Part shown: one piece after another, positions 10,830 to 22,719 of the stretch
Layout: every line of letters starts with the position of its first letter
How positions within the stretch are numbered: the stretch's first letter is position 1
DNA from: Pteria penguin
Lineage: Eukaryota > Mollusca > Bivalvia > Pterioida > Pteriidae
NCBI GenBank assembly: GCA_035048485.1
Contig: CM068580.1
Coordinates: forward strand, 40,847,585-40,911,584
Direction of reading: 5' to 3'
DNA: 64,000 bases
Made by a program: the position numbers and the translations under genes
The notes under the pieces: generated by a model
What the model was told of the DNA's origin: nothing
Seen by the model: the letters and a program-made list of their open reading frames with translations, nothing else
Databases searched by the model: none

Positions 10830-13800
10830 TCAGACAGGTTTATAAGGTTGTAAAAGATTTTTGGAGAAATCTTTAATTTTCTCTACGCCTCTGACTTCTT
10901 CCTCCAGTAATGGTAATTTAGTGACATTGAAATCTTCATACAAGTCTGCAATCTGTAATTGAATCAGAATTTCCTTGATACAACGAACAAAATTGGTAGT
11001 ATATATAAACTAATGAATCTTCACATGTTGAGAATTAATGCAAGTTTCACTTCAAGTGAATTGGTTGGCTGCTGCCATGAACAGGTGCACAATTTGGGCC
11101 CAGACCAAAGTTTAAAAACCTCGTGTACAGTTTAAAGTTACACCTTTTCATATATCACCACCAAATGATCAGAATCTGCCTTGGTTAAAGAAAAGAGGTA
11201 TAGACGAGTTTATTTTACCTTGCCCATTTTTATCCTCCTCAGGGGCCAGATAGATGGATTGATTATTGCTTTATGTCACTCCACAATTATTTCATGTATA
11301 TAGTGATGGCATCTGCATTACATAAAAAATTTATGCCTCTGCATTACATAGAAAATGTATGCCTTTGTAACGTGCCCTCCCAAAGCATTGAGGGATCTTT
11401 TACGTGCCATGCCTACCGTGACATGGGGCTTCAATTTTTACTGTCTCATCCGAAAAACAGGACAACGCTGTACACATGTGGAAGTTGAACCCGAAACCTT
11501 TCAGTCACAAGCTGAACATTTCATCCACTGAGCCACACTGGACTTCCCAAGGGCCAGACCCCAGTTAAAACTCAAGTGCACAACTTCATTTGTACCTGTA
11601 AGGGATAAGTTAGAGAAGGACTAACAAGATTGTGGGGACAGACAGACAGATGACAGCAGAATAGTACAATATGCCCACATTTTAATGTGTGACATATAAA
11701 AATATGCCATCATATATTTTATTATGCTTCGGACATCACACAGGGTAAAGGAAGTGGTTCAAGTCTACTGTAACATTTATCAGATGGAAATAATAGTAAT
11801 ATACATACAAAGACAACAATTAATTTGACATAACCAGTTTTCATACAAAATAGTGACATTCACAAAATTTTCAATCATTACATTTGTGGGACTTCCAAAC
11901 TTTGCTTGATTTTGTAAATTGAAATAAGTGAATTGAAATCACTTACATTCAAGTTAACATCTGTAAATATTTTAGTAAGTCAAAACCATGAATAACATCC
12001 ATACCTGATCCAAATATTTAGCTTGAATTTTATGTCTTGCTTTACACAGTTTGCATGGTTCTTCTCCCTTCTTGAGAAACAGAAGTTGATTGACTACTAT
12101 GTTGTGAGTGTCTATACCATATGTGGTTAATTCTTGGACTAGGCGTTCTGTTTCATAAAGGGATAAAAATTCTGCTATGCATACACAAACAAATGTTGTA
12201 TGATCCTGAAATGAAAACTTTCATGATATAATTCATGGGAGAATGAAAAATGTTTTGCTTATAGGCAAACTTGAAAGGTTTTTCATTCATTCAAATTCTT
12301 GCAGTAGATTATAAAAAGAGAGTACTCAAAATAATCATTGATGAATATTTATATTCTCAGTCAATGCAAAAGTCACTGGACCATCAGATTTTCCTGTAAA
12401 ATTAGAAACAAGAAGGTAAAAAACCTCTGGAGGCCGGAGTGATTGTCCAGTGAGAAAATTTCAACCATAGAAAATTCGGACTGAAATAATTGCAGAAAAC
12501 TTCGCCTGTTATGTCTGCTTATCAAAGTTCTACTGTTTACTGGCACGCAATAAACTATAAATGCTCATTTAACATTTATTTCTGATGAAGTGTAATTCAC
12601 TTATCTATGTTCTTCTGGTCAGGTCTGATTTTGATTCTCAAGCATGCAGTTAAAGATTAATAGTATTTGTGAATTTGTTTTGAGTTTTTGAAGCAAAATA
12701 CTGTGGTCTGGTGAAAGTTGGCTCAGTCTGGTAAAATATAAAAACTTAAGACAAACTGTCATGTGGAAAAAAAAAATCAATTTTCTGCAAAATGAATAAA
12801 GACAACTGACCAAAAGCATACATTCCAAGTTAGACATGAGTTGCCCGTGATAAAAGTTAAAAAGCAGGCGATGAACATTGTGATCCAGATGTCTCACTTT
12901 GCTAATGACTATCAAGATTTATTGTACATGGATCATGTCAACTCTTGAAAGGACTGATACAGCCTTATGGATTCAAATCAACTGAAATTATAAATTTTCC
13001 CCTCAAAAAATTCTCTTCAGCAAACTTCATTGAAATTCAGTAACTTAAGATTTATTAGTAATGTAGTTAAGAATGTGTTGAATATAATAGGTCAGATGTC
13101 AAGATTAAGATATCTGATTAAAATTAAACATGTATCAACTGTTCTGTAAAACTGATGGCTATGGTAAACTTACAGTACAGAAACCATGAATCACTGATAT
13201 TTATATGCATAAAGGTTATACAACATGCACACACTGGGGAAAAAAAGGAAAATGAAAAAATTAGGAACTTTTGATTTTGTTTACTATCTCAGCGTAATTA
13301 GCCTCTGTGATGCACACCTGAGAAGATGAAAGTCAAACTTCATACTAAATAATAAAATATAATAAAAGCGTAAGAACAAAAATTATGACTTACAGCATTT
13401 TTAAATTGTTCATTGACTTGTCGTATGGTCACTAACATGTCATCTAGTTTGGTGGACATATCATCAGAATTCATATCCTGCATTCCCATCAAACCTGCCA
13501 TCTACAACACAACACTCAACATACAGGAATTCATATCAATATCCATTTGTTTGATATGTACATACTGCAGAAGTCAATCAATGAAAAGAAAAAGAAAAGA
13601 CGTACATGGTGTGATTTAAGTCATTTTATCCTAAAATATGCACAATGCTATAATTGAATACCGGTAATCAAAATGTGCTTTTTAAGACACGTACAAGAGA
13701 ACTAAAGGGTTACAAATACCAATAAATCTACTAAGGGACACAGAGGTGTGGACAAATGACAGGGTTTACTAAAGGACTCATACAGAGGTATGGATACATG

Positions 13801-16800
13801 AGATCTTTTATAAAGGGCTCATAGTCATATAGAGGTATGAACATGTGGCAGGGTAAGAACTCATACAGAGGTATGAATAGATAGTGGGTATGGACTCCTA
13901 CAGAAGAATGAACAGATGGCATTGTAAGGACTCCTATTGAGGTATGAACATGTGGCAGGGTAAGAACGTCATACAGAGGTATGTTGGTTGGTTGATTGGT
14001 GTTTTACATCGCTTGCAACAATATTTCAGTTATATCGGGACATGGAAGCAGGAGGTTACCAACCTCTTAAACATAGTGGCGCAACCCGGGAATTGAACCC
14101 GGATCGTCGGCGCCGCAAGCCAAGCGCTTAACCACTACACCACACCTGCCCCTACAGAGGTATGAATAGATGGTGAGATAATGACTCATATTGAGGTATG
14201 AATGCATGATGAGGTAAGATCTTGAACAAGGGTATGGACACATGGCAGGGTAACACATGAGATCTACCAAAGGGTTCATACAGATGTAAGAACAAATGCC
14301 GGGGCAACATGTGATGTCTGCAAAACAGCTTATGCAGGTAGGAGTCTGCTGAGATAATGTATTTTATCAACTTAGGGAAATTAACAGAAGAAAATTCTGT
14401 GATCTATGGTTAAAATTATGTGCTAACACATGGGCTAATACAGTAGATGGACTAATATCTCAACATATCTGTAAGATCTCAAGTATAAATACAGTTCCGT
14501 TCTGTTAAGATGGATGGCATGGTAAAACATGTACTTTTACAATGCCAATAATTAAGATAAAGTAATTAAATTACTTACTACTATCAACTAGAAAACAATC
14601 AGTTATCAACAAAAACGCTTTGTTTGACAAAAACGCTTTGTTTGACTACCTGTGAAATCATTGGTCCAACTTGGTTCTTGAGTCTGAGAAGTTTTCCTAA
14701 TCCTTTCTCCACAACAGATGGAAATGAGAGAAGCCTGAGTGTGTGACCAGTGGGTGCTGTATCAAACACCACTACAGAGAAGTTCATCCCTTTTACTAGT
14801 CTGTAATAGACAGATTTCTGTTAAGCTTTTTAAGTCTGACTCCAGGTGAAGTCTGTAGAAATCAATCTTTTTTTGCCAAATCAAAAGCCATATATTTTAT
14901 TGACTTCTATAAAAGTTTTCATCATATTTGTGATTCAGATGGATTTTTCATCCTTTAAGAAATCATGATGGTAAACAGATTGGTATCAATAGAAAGCTAA
15001 ACGACAGAATTTATAAACTAAAATGAGATATCAACCTACAATTTCCTAATATCCTATGAGTATCAACAACAAAATACTGTTTCACTTAATTTTACATCAC
15101 TATTGCAACCATATTTGAACAGTAAAATTCTTTTGATGAAGTTATACATTATATTCAAATCAAGAAAACTTTGCAAAAAAATTTTTGAGTAAAAGTAAAG
15201 AGTGGGATAAACAATGGGGTATTACATTTATGCTGATTTTTGTCTAAATGCAACTTAAATGTTTTGTATAATAGTAGTGTATATAATACATGTAATATAG
15301 TTTTGTATATTCAACCATGAGCAGGATTACAAATTGTGTATTCAACTATGAGCAGAATTATAATTGTGTATTCAGCCATGAGCAGGACTACAAATTGTGT
15401 ATTCAACCATGAGCAAGTTTAGAAATTAAATTGTAACTATAATGACATCCGTTCTTACTTCATAACTTCTGCAAAACTCATGGCTTCATCAATTCCAGGA
15501 AAAGCACTGAGCAACTCTGAGATAGCTGCTTTACCCATACTCATCATATCTTAAAAAAAAAAGAAGGAAATGGCATAAAATAATAACACGTTTTATTTAC
15601 GATTAACTACTATACTAAGAACATCGTAGGTATTCTATTTTATTATTTTTCAGATGTTTGAGAATCACACAATGACATTACTTTTACAAAGTCAGCATTT
15701 ATTCAATCTTGTAAAGAGATGAAGCAACAAAGTTTTTTTTAAAATTTTCTATTACCTACTTGATGATATACAACTAGAATCAATTCCATATATACTGTAC
15801 TGTTTCCAAATGAAATGTTCAGGTTTATATACTCTCAAATATAGGACAGATTTACATGTAGGGATTTTTTCTAATCAAAGTACTACAAGTAATACAATAC
15901 TGTACATTACATTTCAAGAAATGGTAAGAAGTCCTCCAAAGGGAAGTATGAAATAAACAGCAAGAAATACAACATGTCCACAAATTTTTGGCCTCTTGGC
16001 CTTTTTCAAGTGGAAACAAAACAAGATTTTATTATTTTTTGTTTCCACTTGATAAAGGCCAACTGGCTGAAAATTTGTGGCCATAATTCATTTTGTTATA
16101 CCCTTAACACAATATCCCTATACAATTCATAGTGATTACCGGTCCAATATTTTCAAATGTTGGCCCTAAGGCCAACAGTAAAAATTATTGGACTGATGAT
16201 GTCATCGTGACGTCATGAGATAATGTCATGATATTACAACATTGTTGAAATTTTCTTTAAAACATGCCGGCGGGTATCCCGGCTCAGAGATTTGCAAATG
16301 CGTTCAAAGAGGAAATTCAGAGGATACTCAATGATAGGGAGTGTTAAAATACTAACAAGAGCAACGCCTAGCGTGGCTTAATACGCCTGTCACTTACTTT
16401 GGACAGGATCAATGTGAACGTATGGTTTTATTACCCCAAAACATGGGTCTCTTTCGTAATACTTTTATGAAATAATGAAATCCAAAAAGAGGGATCCAAG
16501 CCCCATAACTCTGTAACAACAAAATGAAATTTGCTCAAAGCTGAAGAGTGGCTTCCCCTACAATATTCAAGCTTTCTGTCCAAGTTTCATGAAAAACAAG
16601 TGAAGTTTACTTAAAGGAGCATGGTCAGATTGAAGTCGGGAAAAGTATTAAAAAATGTAAACGGATTTCTTAAACAGCAATCGATTGCTAGTATGTTATC
16701 TAAGATGTGTAAAAAGTATCGTTACCAAAGTTGTTGTCGTTAACGAGATATGCCTGTTTTAAATTTGCAACCTAACCAGGCCAACTCCTTGAATATTGAT

Positions 16801-19800
16801 GAGGTCAGTCAGAGGAAATCACGTGACAATGAAACTCGTACTTTACCCGATTCTAACATTTGTTCCTCTTTTCTTTTTTTGGCCTCTGAGTCTGTGTATA
16901 GTTATTTTCTACCACACCTTTGCTCGTATTCCTCCATGTGAACCATTTTTGTTGTTTTCCACAGTGAATATCCGTGCACGCGCATGATTATGGGTGGAGC
17001 ATTGCCTTATTTGGGGATTGATACCAACCGAATTTAATTCGATTCAATTACCTTTATTCTACGAAAACATTGAGGGATTTTAGTTTTAAATTTTGCAATT
17101 AACACAAAGTTTATAATTTATGTAATACAGGAAAAATAAGATATTGTCGTAATTTATCCTTTTCATGCTAAAATTTTCAAGTCTCGGACTATGTCCCTTT
17201 AAGCTATCGCGTTACATAGCATCTCCATAGCATCTTATCATAGTGTCAAGGTTTTATTCACTTTGCATGTTGTGATCTTGACCTTTGACGGTCAAGGTCA
17301 TAACACACCCTTGGGTCCTAAGTAACAATTCTGTGAAATATTATTGAAATCCATGCACATGGGAAAAAGTAATAGCCTGGACAAGAATTTACTCACTTTG
17401 CATGTTGTGACCTTGACCTTTGACCTTGGGTCAAGGTCAGGACACACCCTTGGGTCCTAAGTAAGAATTCTGTGAAATATTATTGAAATCCATGTGCAGG
17501 GGAAGAAGTTATGGCCCGGACAAGGTTTTGCTCACTTTGCATGTGACCTTGACCTTTGACCTTGGGTCAAAGTCATGGCACACCCTTGGATCCTAAGCAA
17601 CAATTCTGTGAAACAATATTGAAATTTGTGCATAGGGAAAGAAGTAATAGCCCGGACAAGCTTATCCCGGATGCCGGACGACCAACGCCATAACATAATA
17701 TGCCCCGTCTTAAGACGGGCATATAAAAATGTAATCAAGACAGCAGTGAATTTGTTTAACAAGTACCTAAAGGCAATGGGAAGGTCAGTTGAACAGCTTC
17801 ATGATGTATCAGTGGAGGAAATGTGCGATATATATTACATTTATTATCTGAGAAGTGGTATAACAAAACAATTGTCAACTGAGATTTTCGCAACAGATCA
17901 GCTGTTGCCCTCAACCCCAGTCAACAACTGTATAATGTTTCACTTTCAGACATGCATTTTTACATATTTAAAAATGATCTCAATATACTTTCCACAACAA
18001 AAATTCAGTGTTTGATGAATACAAATTTAAGCATTCAGGATTTTTTTTCACCTATATGATGGTGACAACTACATGTTGTATTGCTTAACAATGGGCCCAC
18101 CCAAAGTGGTGTATAAATATTTCAATATCCAATAACAAGCCACAAGGGACCTCAAATTTACTGTCTTATCTGAAGGATTCTTATCCATTCTTTACCCAGA
18201 GCTATCACTCCCTACTATCGTTTGTTTATAAGTTGATCTTCAAAGTTAAAGGAATCATAAAACTTTCAATTGTCTGTTTGTTATTTTCAACGAATTATCA
18301 CATTCTTTATAAGTCTCATCTACATTGAATTCCATGGTAGTCTTTATTTTTAACCTAGTTTCATATGCATAACACACGAAATAGTTCAAAATTCAAGGTA
18401 ACTTAACATTCATTTAAAAATAACTTGCATTGAATTTAACTCGTACTTTATATCAACAAGCACATCATCACATATTTGGATATTCAGTTTTATATTCTAA
18501 CCACTGACTTTAAAATTTTATACAAGAATCTTGTAAAATAGCGTGGACAGAGATATAGTGGCTTTAGCACATGGAACTCTGGGTAGAGAATGGATTCTTA
18601 TCCTAAAGCACTTTTACCGCTGACCCACACCAGCCCTAAAGATTGAGTATTTTTTTCAGGAAAATGTTGTCATATAGAAAGGAAAACTTACGTTATAAAC
18701 TACCCTAGAATACAGATGGTTACCTGAGGTGATGTTTGCTACAAGGTCTTTTTTTCAGGTGATTTTCTACCCTTAGACTAGTATTTACCTTGTTCAAAGT
18801 ATTCCTCTGGCAGTTCAGACAGCCCTAGGTTAGGATCAATTTCCTGTATGAATAATGCACTATCTAATTAATCTGAAAATCCTACTTTGTATCAGTTTGT
18901 TTTTATAGTTGTATATGAAGATTTATCTACAGATTTCTTGTGAAAGAACGAGTTTAAATTTTGATTTCAGTGCTGATTTCTAATCATATGTCATTGTACA
19001 AGGTATATGAGTCAAATCAATTTGATGATAAACAAATGTTTACTAGAATTAGTTTCTCATTTCTGTTTATGATGAACTGTTAGTATATCTCCCTGTCCTT
19101 CACAATATATAAATTAGAACTGAAAAGCTGAGAAAAACATAATATGAAAACTAATGATTTGGCCATGATAAAAAAAATTCCTAGATTCTTATCCCCAACT
19201 GCCCCAATTTTTCACACCCGCCCCATTTTTTTTTCAAATTACATTTTGAAAATTGCATAGCCGACTGGAAATATCCCCTATCTTGTCCGTTTCTGTTATA
19301 GATATATGAGATTTTGCTTATGTTTGCTGAATTTGTGATTTTGTGTTATTGTTATATTGACAGGAGGTCAAATTAAACTATGAAAGCTTAACAGTGTTAT
19401 TTAGTGTTTGCCAGGTCAATTTAATCATATTTAATGTCCAATTCCATTTTAGAGAAAATTAAGAAATGAAATTCACCCCTCTGTCCTAATTTTTTTTTGA
19501 AAAGCTGGATGAGAATCTAGCAATTTTTTTATTATGGCCTTAGTATAAGAAGATTAGAATGTACACTAATTTATCAATTCTCTGTCATGCTGTTTACCTA
19601 CCATGGCATATAGATTAGGGAAACCCTTGACCAGTGTAGGTACTTTTGTAAACTTTTGACTGAAGGCATCAGAAATATTGTGAGCTGGATCTGTTGATAT
19701 GATGAGAACAGTCTCTCTTTCAGCGGCTAGCTGAGTCGCCAAACAACAACTACAGATTAGACATTAGAAACATTATTTGGGTAATTTGGGTTTCTGTAAC

Positions 19801-22048
19801 ATCAAAATGATAACAAGTTAACTGCTTTTCTTATACAAGTAATTTCTAAAATGATTGATTGATTATGTTTTACGTCACTCCACGATTATTTCACGTACAT
19901 GGTGACAGCATCTGTCTGATGCACTCCATACACTCAGATTTAGACCTTTGCAACGGACCCACCCGAAGCAGTGAGGGATCTTTTACGTGCCACGCTTACC
20001 GTGACACGGGACCTCGGTTTTCACTGTCTCATTCGAAAGGCAGAACACCGGTGTGCCCAGGGTGGGAGTCGAACCTGGGACCTCTTGATCACAAGCCGAG
20101 CACCTTATTCACTAGGCCACACCGGCTTAGTTTCTAAAATGAAAAAGTAAACATAGATGTTGTATCAGAATTTAAATAATTGAAAGTACATTTAGGCAGT
20201 TATCTTGGACAAAATATTTATTGGTGTCTATCTTAATATGATAGTAATCAACTAGAGATATCTCTAATTGCTCAGAAGACTCATAATTTGAGATATTTCC
20301 AATTAATTAATTAATTAAAAACAGTTCTCAAATCTGAATTCAGTACTTCAAATAGAGATATCTTTACTTCAAAATACAATTAAAGTTAACTCTTGTTTAC
20401 TCAAACACCAATAACTTGAATTTCCTGTTACCATAAACTGTTTTTAAAGTCCAAACTTTTTTTCTGTACTGTACATAAAATTAATTAATGTGTATCCCTA
20501 ACTCTAACTCTGCTTAATTCTTACTCTTTACAAGGGATTTTTAAGTTTGAGTTATCAAGTATCAATTGTATATCTAATTAAAATTTTAAATTATGTGCAA
20601 CAAGAAATATTTCCAATTTCAAAAGAGATATCTCTATTTCTAATAAACTGTTAAATGAACTTTTCGAAGATCCCATGTTCCTAAAGTATAGATAGGTTTC
20701 AGTAACAGTAATTTAGCTGGAGGTACCTCCCTTAGTCAGCCATATTTGTGGTCAAGAATGAGTTTTTACCTCATATTCATACTAAGTTTAATGAATCTGT
20801 TTTAGAAAGTTGTTAATATATACTGTATAATACACTTCTTTAGAAACTGTTTTACATATTCTAATATCATAAAATTGGTCCTATAATATGCGTTGCTCTC
20901 TATGATAAAGTCCAGTGGCAGATTTAGAGGGGGTTGCAACCCCCCTTTTGGTCAGAAAATTTCACCAAACAAAGGTAATTTTCTACCATTTTTAGGGCTG
21001 TGCATCCTTTTTCAAGACTGAATAGTGCAAAACATTAGTCATGGAAGACTGCAACCCCCTCCAATCACCCTTTCAAAAATTTCTAGATCCGCCCATGATA
21101 CATGTACCTGTTATTAAGCATCATGACGTCCCACTCCAATAATGAGCTCTAAATTGCTAAGTTTGAAAGGTCAACTATATAACTGTATTTAGTATGTCAA
21201 TTATTGTTACAGTATATAGATGTGCTCTGTTAAAATTTTTACTCTTAGTATTGGTTAACTTAACTTCTGCAGTGGTCAATCCAGATGATCAGTGCAGAAT
21301 GCAGAGCCATTTAAAAGGGGGTGGGGTGAGGTGGGGATGGGCAGGGTCTAGGAGTCCTTCTGCAGAAAATTCTGGGAACACATGATGCAAAATTAGACAA
21401 TCTGATACTTGAAACTTGTTTCCACTTGGGAAAGGGCCCCACTGAGATTGGAAATTGACCCAAACCATTAACTTCATCTTGTAACGAACCAAGCATTGCA
21501 TTGCTCAGTTTCTAATACTAGTAGTAATAGTCTAATTTATTATACTGGTGTTTGACACATTCCCTCAATAGTCCAGTACATTATAAAAAGAGTGTGTCAA
21601 ATACCGGTGATTCATTATATCATTTACAATATGAAAATTAAATTAAGTAAGGAAAGTTTCAATGGAACTGTTTAACAGTTAATCCTCTTCGTGTGGAATA
21701 AACCACTTCTAATAAGAGGTATCGGATATTTAATACTGTATGATTGTATTAGACTATGTATCGATAAGATAATCATCCATAACAGGATACGCAAACACGG
21801 TGACCAGTGGCAGTGAACGTTACAGTCATGTTAAACAGGACATACATTTGTACGTGTACTGTATTACCACCCATGCCCTGAAACAAATTATCGGTACTAA
21901 AAAATTACCTTGTTGTCGTCTTTCCGACTCCACCTTTGCCGCCAACAAAGACCCATTTTAAACTCTGTTGGTCAATTAAATTCTTTAAACTCGGCTCTAA
22001 ATCTTCTATCATATCTGCATTCGAACCATTGACATTTGACGAAGCCAT
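10830..22048 (-). CDS. GET3: ATPase GET3 / ASNA1 (TRC40), complete, eight exons
   Basis: Cytosolic dimeric ATPase that delivers tail-anchored membrane proteins to the ER. Exons on the minus strand: 21909-22048, 19602-19749, 18789-18843, 15459-15549, 14650-14800, 13394-13501, 12005-12205, 10830-10952. All have GT/AG boundaries and phase is continuous, giving 338 aa (human about 348). Visible motifs: deviant Walker A/P-loop [10 protein letters not shown] at residues 36-45; switch I STDPAHN (65-71, with the catalytic Asp at 67); [14 protein letters not shown] (156-169); and the zinc-binding dimer motif CKLC (282-285). The C-terminus ends LLQPYKPV. The start is [10 protein letters not shown], just before the conserved [12 protein letters not shown] block. 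Bacterial ArsA is related, but the CxxC motif and single ATPase domain identify eukaryotic GET3. Introns carry many repeats. A 19-bp tandem duplication (aaaacgctttgtttgac) sits directly beyond the exon 5 donor (14592-14646). Confidence 0.96.
11248..11547 (-). mobile_element. tRNA-derived SINE, copy 3
   Basis: Antisense copy of the 5664-5938 family in GET3 intron 7. It begins with the tail (GATTGATTATTGCTTTATG) and ends with the tRNA head ('gagccacactgg' on +). The B box is diverged. Confidence 0.75.
13730..14345. repeat. Degenerate ~45-bp tandem repeat in GET3 intron 5
   Basis: Units built on ACTCATACAGAGGTATGAAC plus 'atgtggcagggtaaga' recur about ten to twelve times with divergence. They are interrupted by a SINE at 13984-14152. 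Reading frames here are translations of the repeat. Confidence 0.8.
13984..14152 (-). mobile_element. Second tRNA-derived SINE family (169 bp)
   Basis: On the minus strand the head reads GGCAGGTGTGGTGTAGTGGT, with B box GGTTCAATTCC, then a short body ending 'gcgatgtaaaacaccaatcaacc'. TACAGAGGTATG flanks both sides (13972-13983, 14153-14164). The site lies in a tandem repeat of the same motif, so the target duplication is not certain. Related fragments: 55690-55855 (+), 23590-23690 (-) and a piece near 911-955 (-). Confidence 0.8.
15303..15425. repeat. Four copies of a ~31-bp tandem repeat
   Basis: Units ATTCAACCATGAGCAGGATT followed by 'acaaattgtgt' repeat four times immediately beyond the exon 4 donor of GET3 (minus strand). 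Confidence 0.85.
15960..16092. mobile_element. Fold-back element, 'GGCCTTTTTCAAGTGG' family, copy 1
   Basis: The left arm carries CCACAAATTTTTGGCCTCTT and GGCCTTTTTCAAGTGGAAAC; the right arm is the imperfect complement. The arms are separated only by a short AT-rich loop. Shares its arms with 49744-50137. Confidence 0.75.
16610..17204. mobile_element. Inverted-repeat element with TTAAAGGRRCAT ends
   Basis: The left end CTTAAAGGAGCATGGTC and the right end (complement) CTTAAAGGGACATAGTC form short terminal inverted repeats about 595 bp apart. The interior has two short overlapping frames of no recognisable family. Non-autonomous, inferred. No clear target duplication. Confidence 0.55.
17220..17715 (-). 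repeat. AGGTCA-rich array with 'gacgggcatat' terminal hairpin
   Basis: Three units spaced 139 and 136 bp (CACACCC anchors at 17304, 17443, 17579) contain TGACCTTTGACC and TGACCTTGACC. The right boundary carries 'gccccgtcttaagacgggcatat', an imperfect hairpin. Its complement resembles the sequence starting at 63919, so this is probably one dispersed element. Confidence 0.75.
17716..18010 (+). pseudogene. Fragment resembling a DUF3504/Crypton-type protein N-terminus
   Basis: An open stretch downstream of the repeat encodes [19 protein letters not shown] and then an acidic '[15 protein letters not shown]' segment. This pattern recalls the N-terminal core-binding-like region of DUF3504/Crypton-derived proteins. 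After that the frame loses resemblance to anything I know. The in-frame upstream ATG (17626) belongs to the repeat, so an independent gene is unlikely. Sense orientation is opposite to GET3, within GET3 intron 2 or 3 sequence. Confidence 0.3.
18040..18640 (-). mobile_element. Decayed SINE remnants
   Basis: Pieces such as GGGCCCACCCAAAGTGGTG, 'aagggacctcaaatttactgtcttatctgaagga' and 'gctgacccacaccagccc' match the minus-strand SINE body and heads at 19853-20128 and 13984-14152. They are diverged and separated by unrelated sequence. Confidence 0.45.
19157..19546. mobile_element. MITE with ~38-bp terminal inverted repeats
   Basis: The left arm reads GGCCATGATAAAAAAAATTC then 'ctagattcttatcc'; the right arm is 'ggatgagaatctagcaat' then 'ttttttattatggcc', its near-perfect complement. 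Length about 390 bp, interior AT-rich and non-coding. It lies in GET3 intron 2. Confidence 0.8.
19853..20128 (-). mobile_element. tRNA-derived SINE, copy 4 (full length)
   Basis: Antisense copy of the 5664-5938 family with a well-preserved body. The tRNA-like head contains the B-box complement ('gggagtcgaacctgg'). It lies in GET3 intron 1. Confidence 0.85.
20914..21100. mobile_element. 'GGCGGATCTAGA' terminal-inverted-repeat element, copy 1
   Basis: The left end GTGGCAGATTTAGAGGGGG and the right end (complement) GGGCGGATCTAGAAATT are inverted relatives. The interior has 'ggttgcaaccccccttttggtcagaaaattt'. Related to 25453-25617 and 58238-58395. It lies in GET3 intron 1. Confidence 0.6.
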
Positions 22049-22204
22049 TTTTAAAGATAGTACGAATAAAGACGAGCAATTCCGAATGATACTTTCACTT
22101 TAGTCAGCTAAACGTTTGTACAAAGTAATAGCCGGACTTCCATACGGAAGCCAGGATCACGTATTTATTTTATCTAGGAACGTATATACGTCCCTGTTTT
22201 ATCT
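22049..22204 (-). promoter_or_regulatory. Probable GET3 promoter / 5' UTR region
   Basis: Short interval upstream of the GET3 ATG before the repeat field begins. It includes the near-palindrome GGAACGTATATACGTCC at 22177-22193. No TATA box can be assigned. Promoter function is inferred from position only. Confidence 0.35.
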
Positions 22205-22665
22205 TAAAGAATCAAGTTACTGAATTTCAACTCAACTATCTTAAATTCAAGATACTATCTTGAAAATTCAAGAAACTAGATCTTGAAAATTCAACTTACT
22301 TACTTGAAATTTTAATTCAAGGATCTTGAAAATTGAACATAATATATGTAAATTGAAAATTCAGTTTACTATCTTGAAAATTCAAGATACCCATTTTAGC
22401 TCGTGGAGTCCAGAGAGCTAATGTATTGAAGCCAATTTGGGCCACATTTTTCTTTATTTCGAAATTTCAACTTACTAAAACTTTTAACTCGACTGTCTTG
22501 AAATTCAAGATACTATCTTGAAAATTCAAGAAACTACCTTAATTGAAAATTCGACGTACTAACTTGAAATTTTAACTTAATGATCTTGAAAATTCAATAT
22601 ACTGTCTTGAAAATTCAACTCAATATTTCAATTATTACTTAAATTCAAAGTAAATTCGAATTTTA
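22205..22665. repeat. Irregular CTTGAAAATTCAAG repeat field
   Basis: The palindromic motif CTTGAAAATTCAAG and close variants (CTTGAAATTTTAACTC, TCTTGAAAATTCAA) occur many times, interspersed with 'ctatctt' and 'acttact'. It begins about 160 bp upstream of the GET3 start codon. Not coding. Confidence 0.8.
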
Positions 22666-22719
22666 AAGGGTTTTTTTTTTGTTTATACAGTGTTCATCCA
22701 TATCAACAATGATCGACAA

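Noticed and set aside
14067..14279. Protein frame with '[19 protein letters not shown]'
   Set aside because: This is a translation of the tRNA-derived head of the minus-strand SINE, a common artefact, continuing into the tandem repeat.
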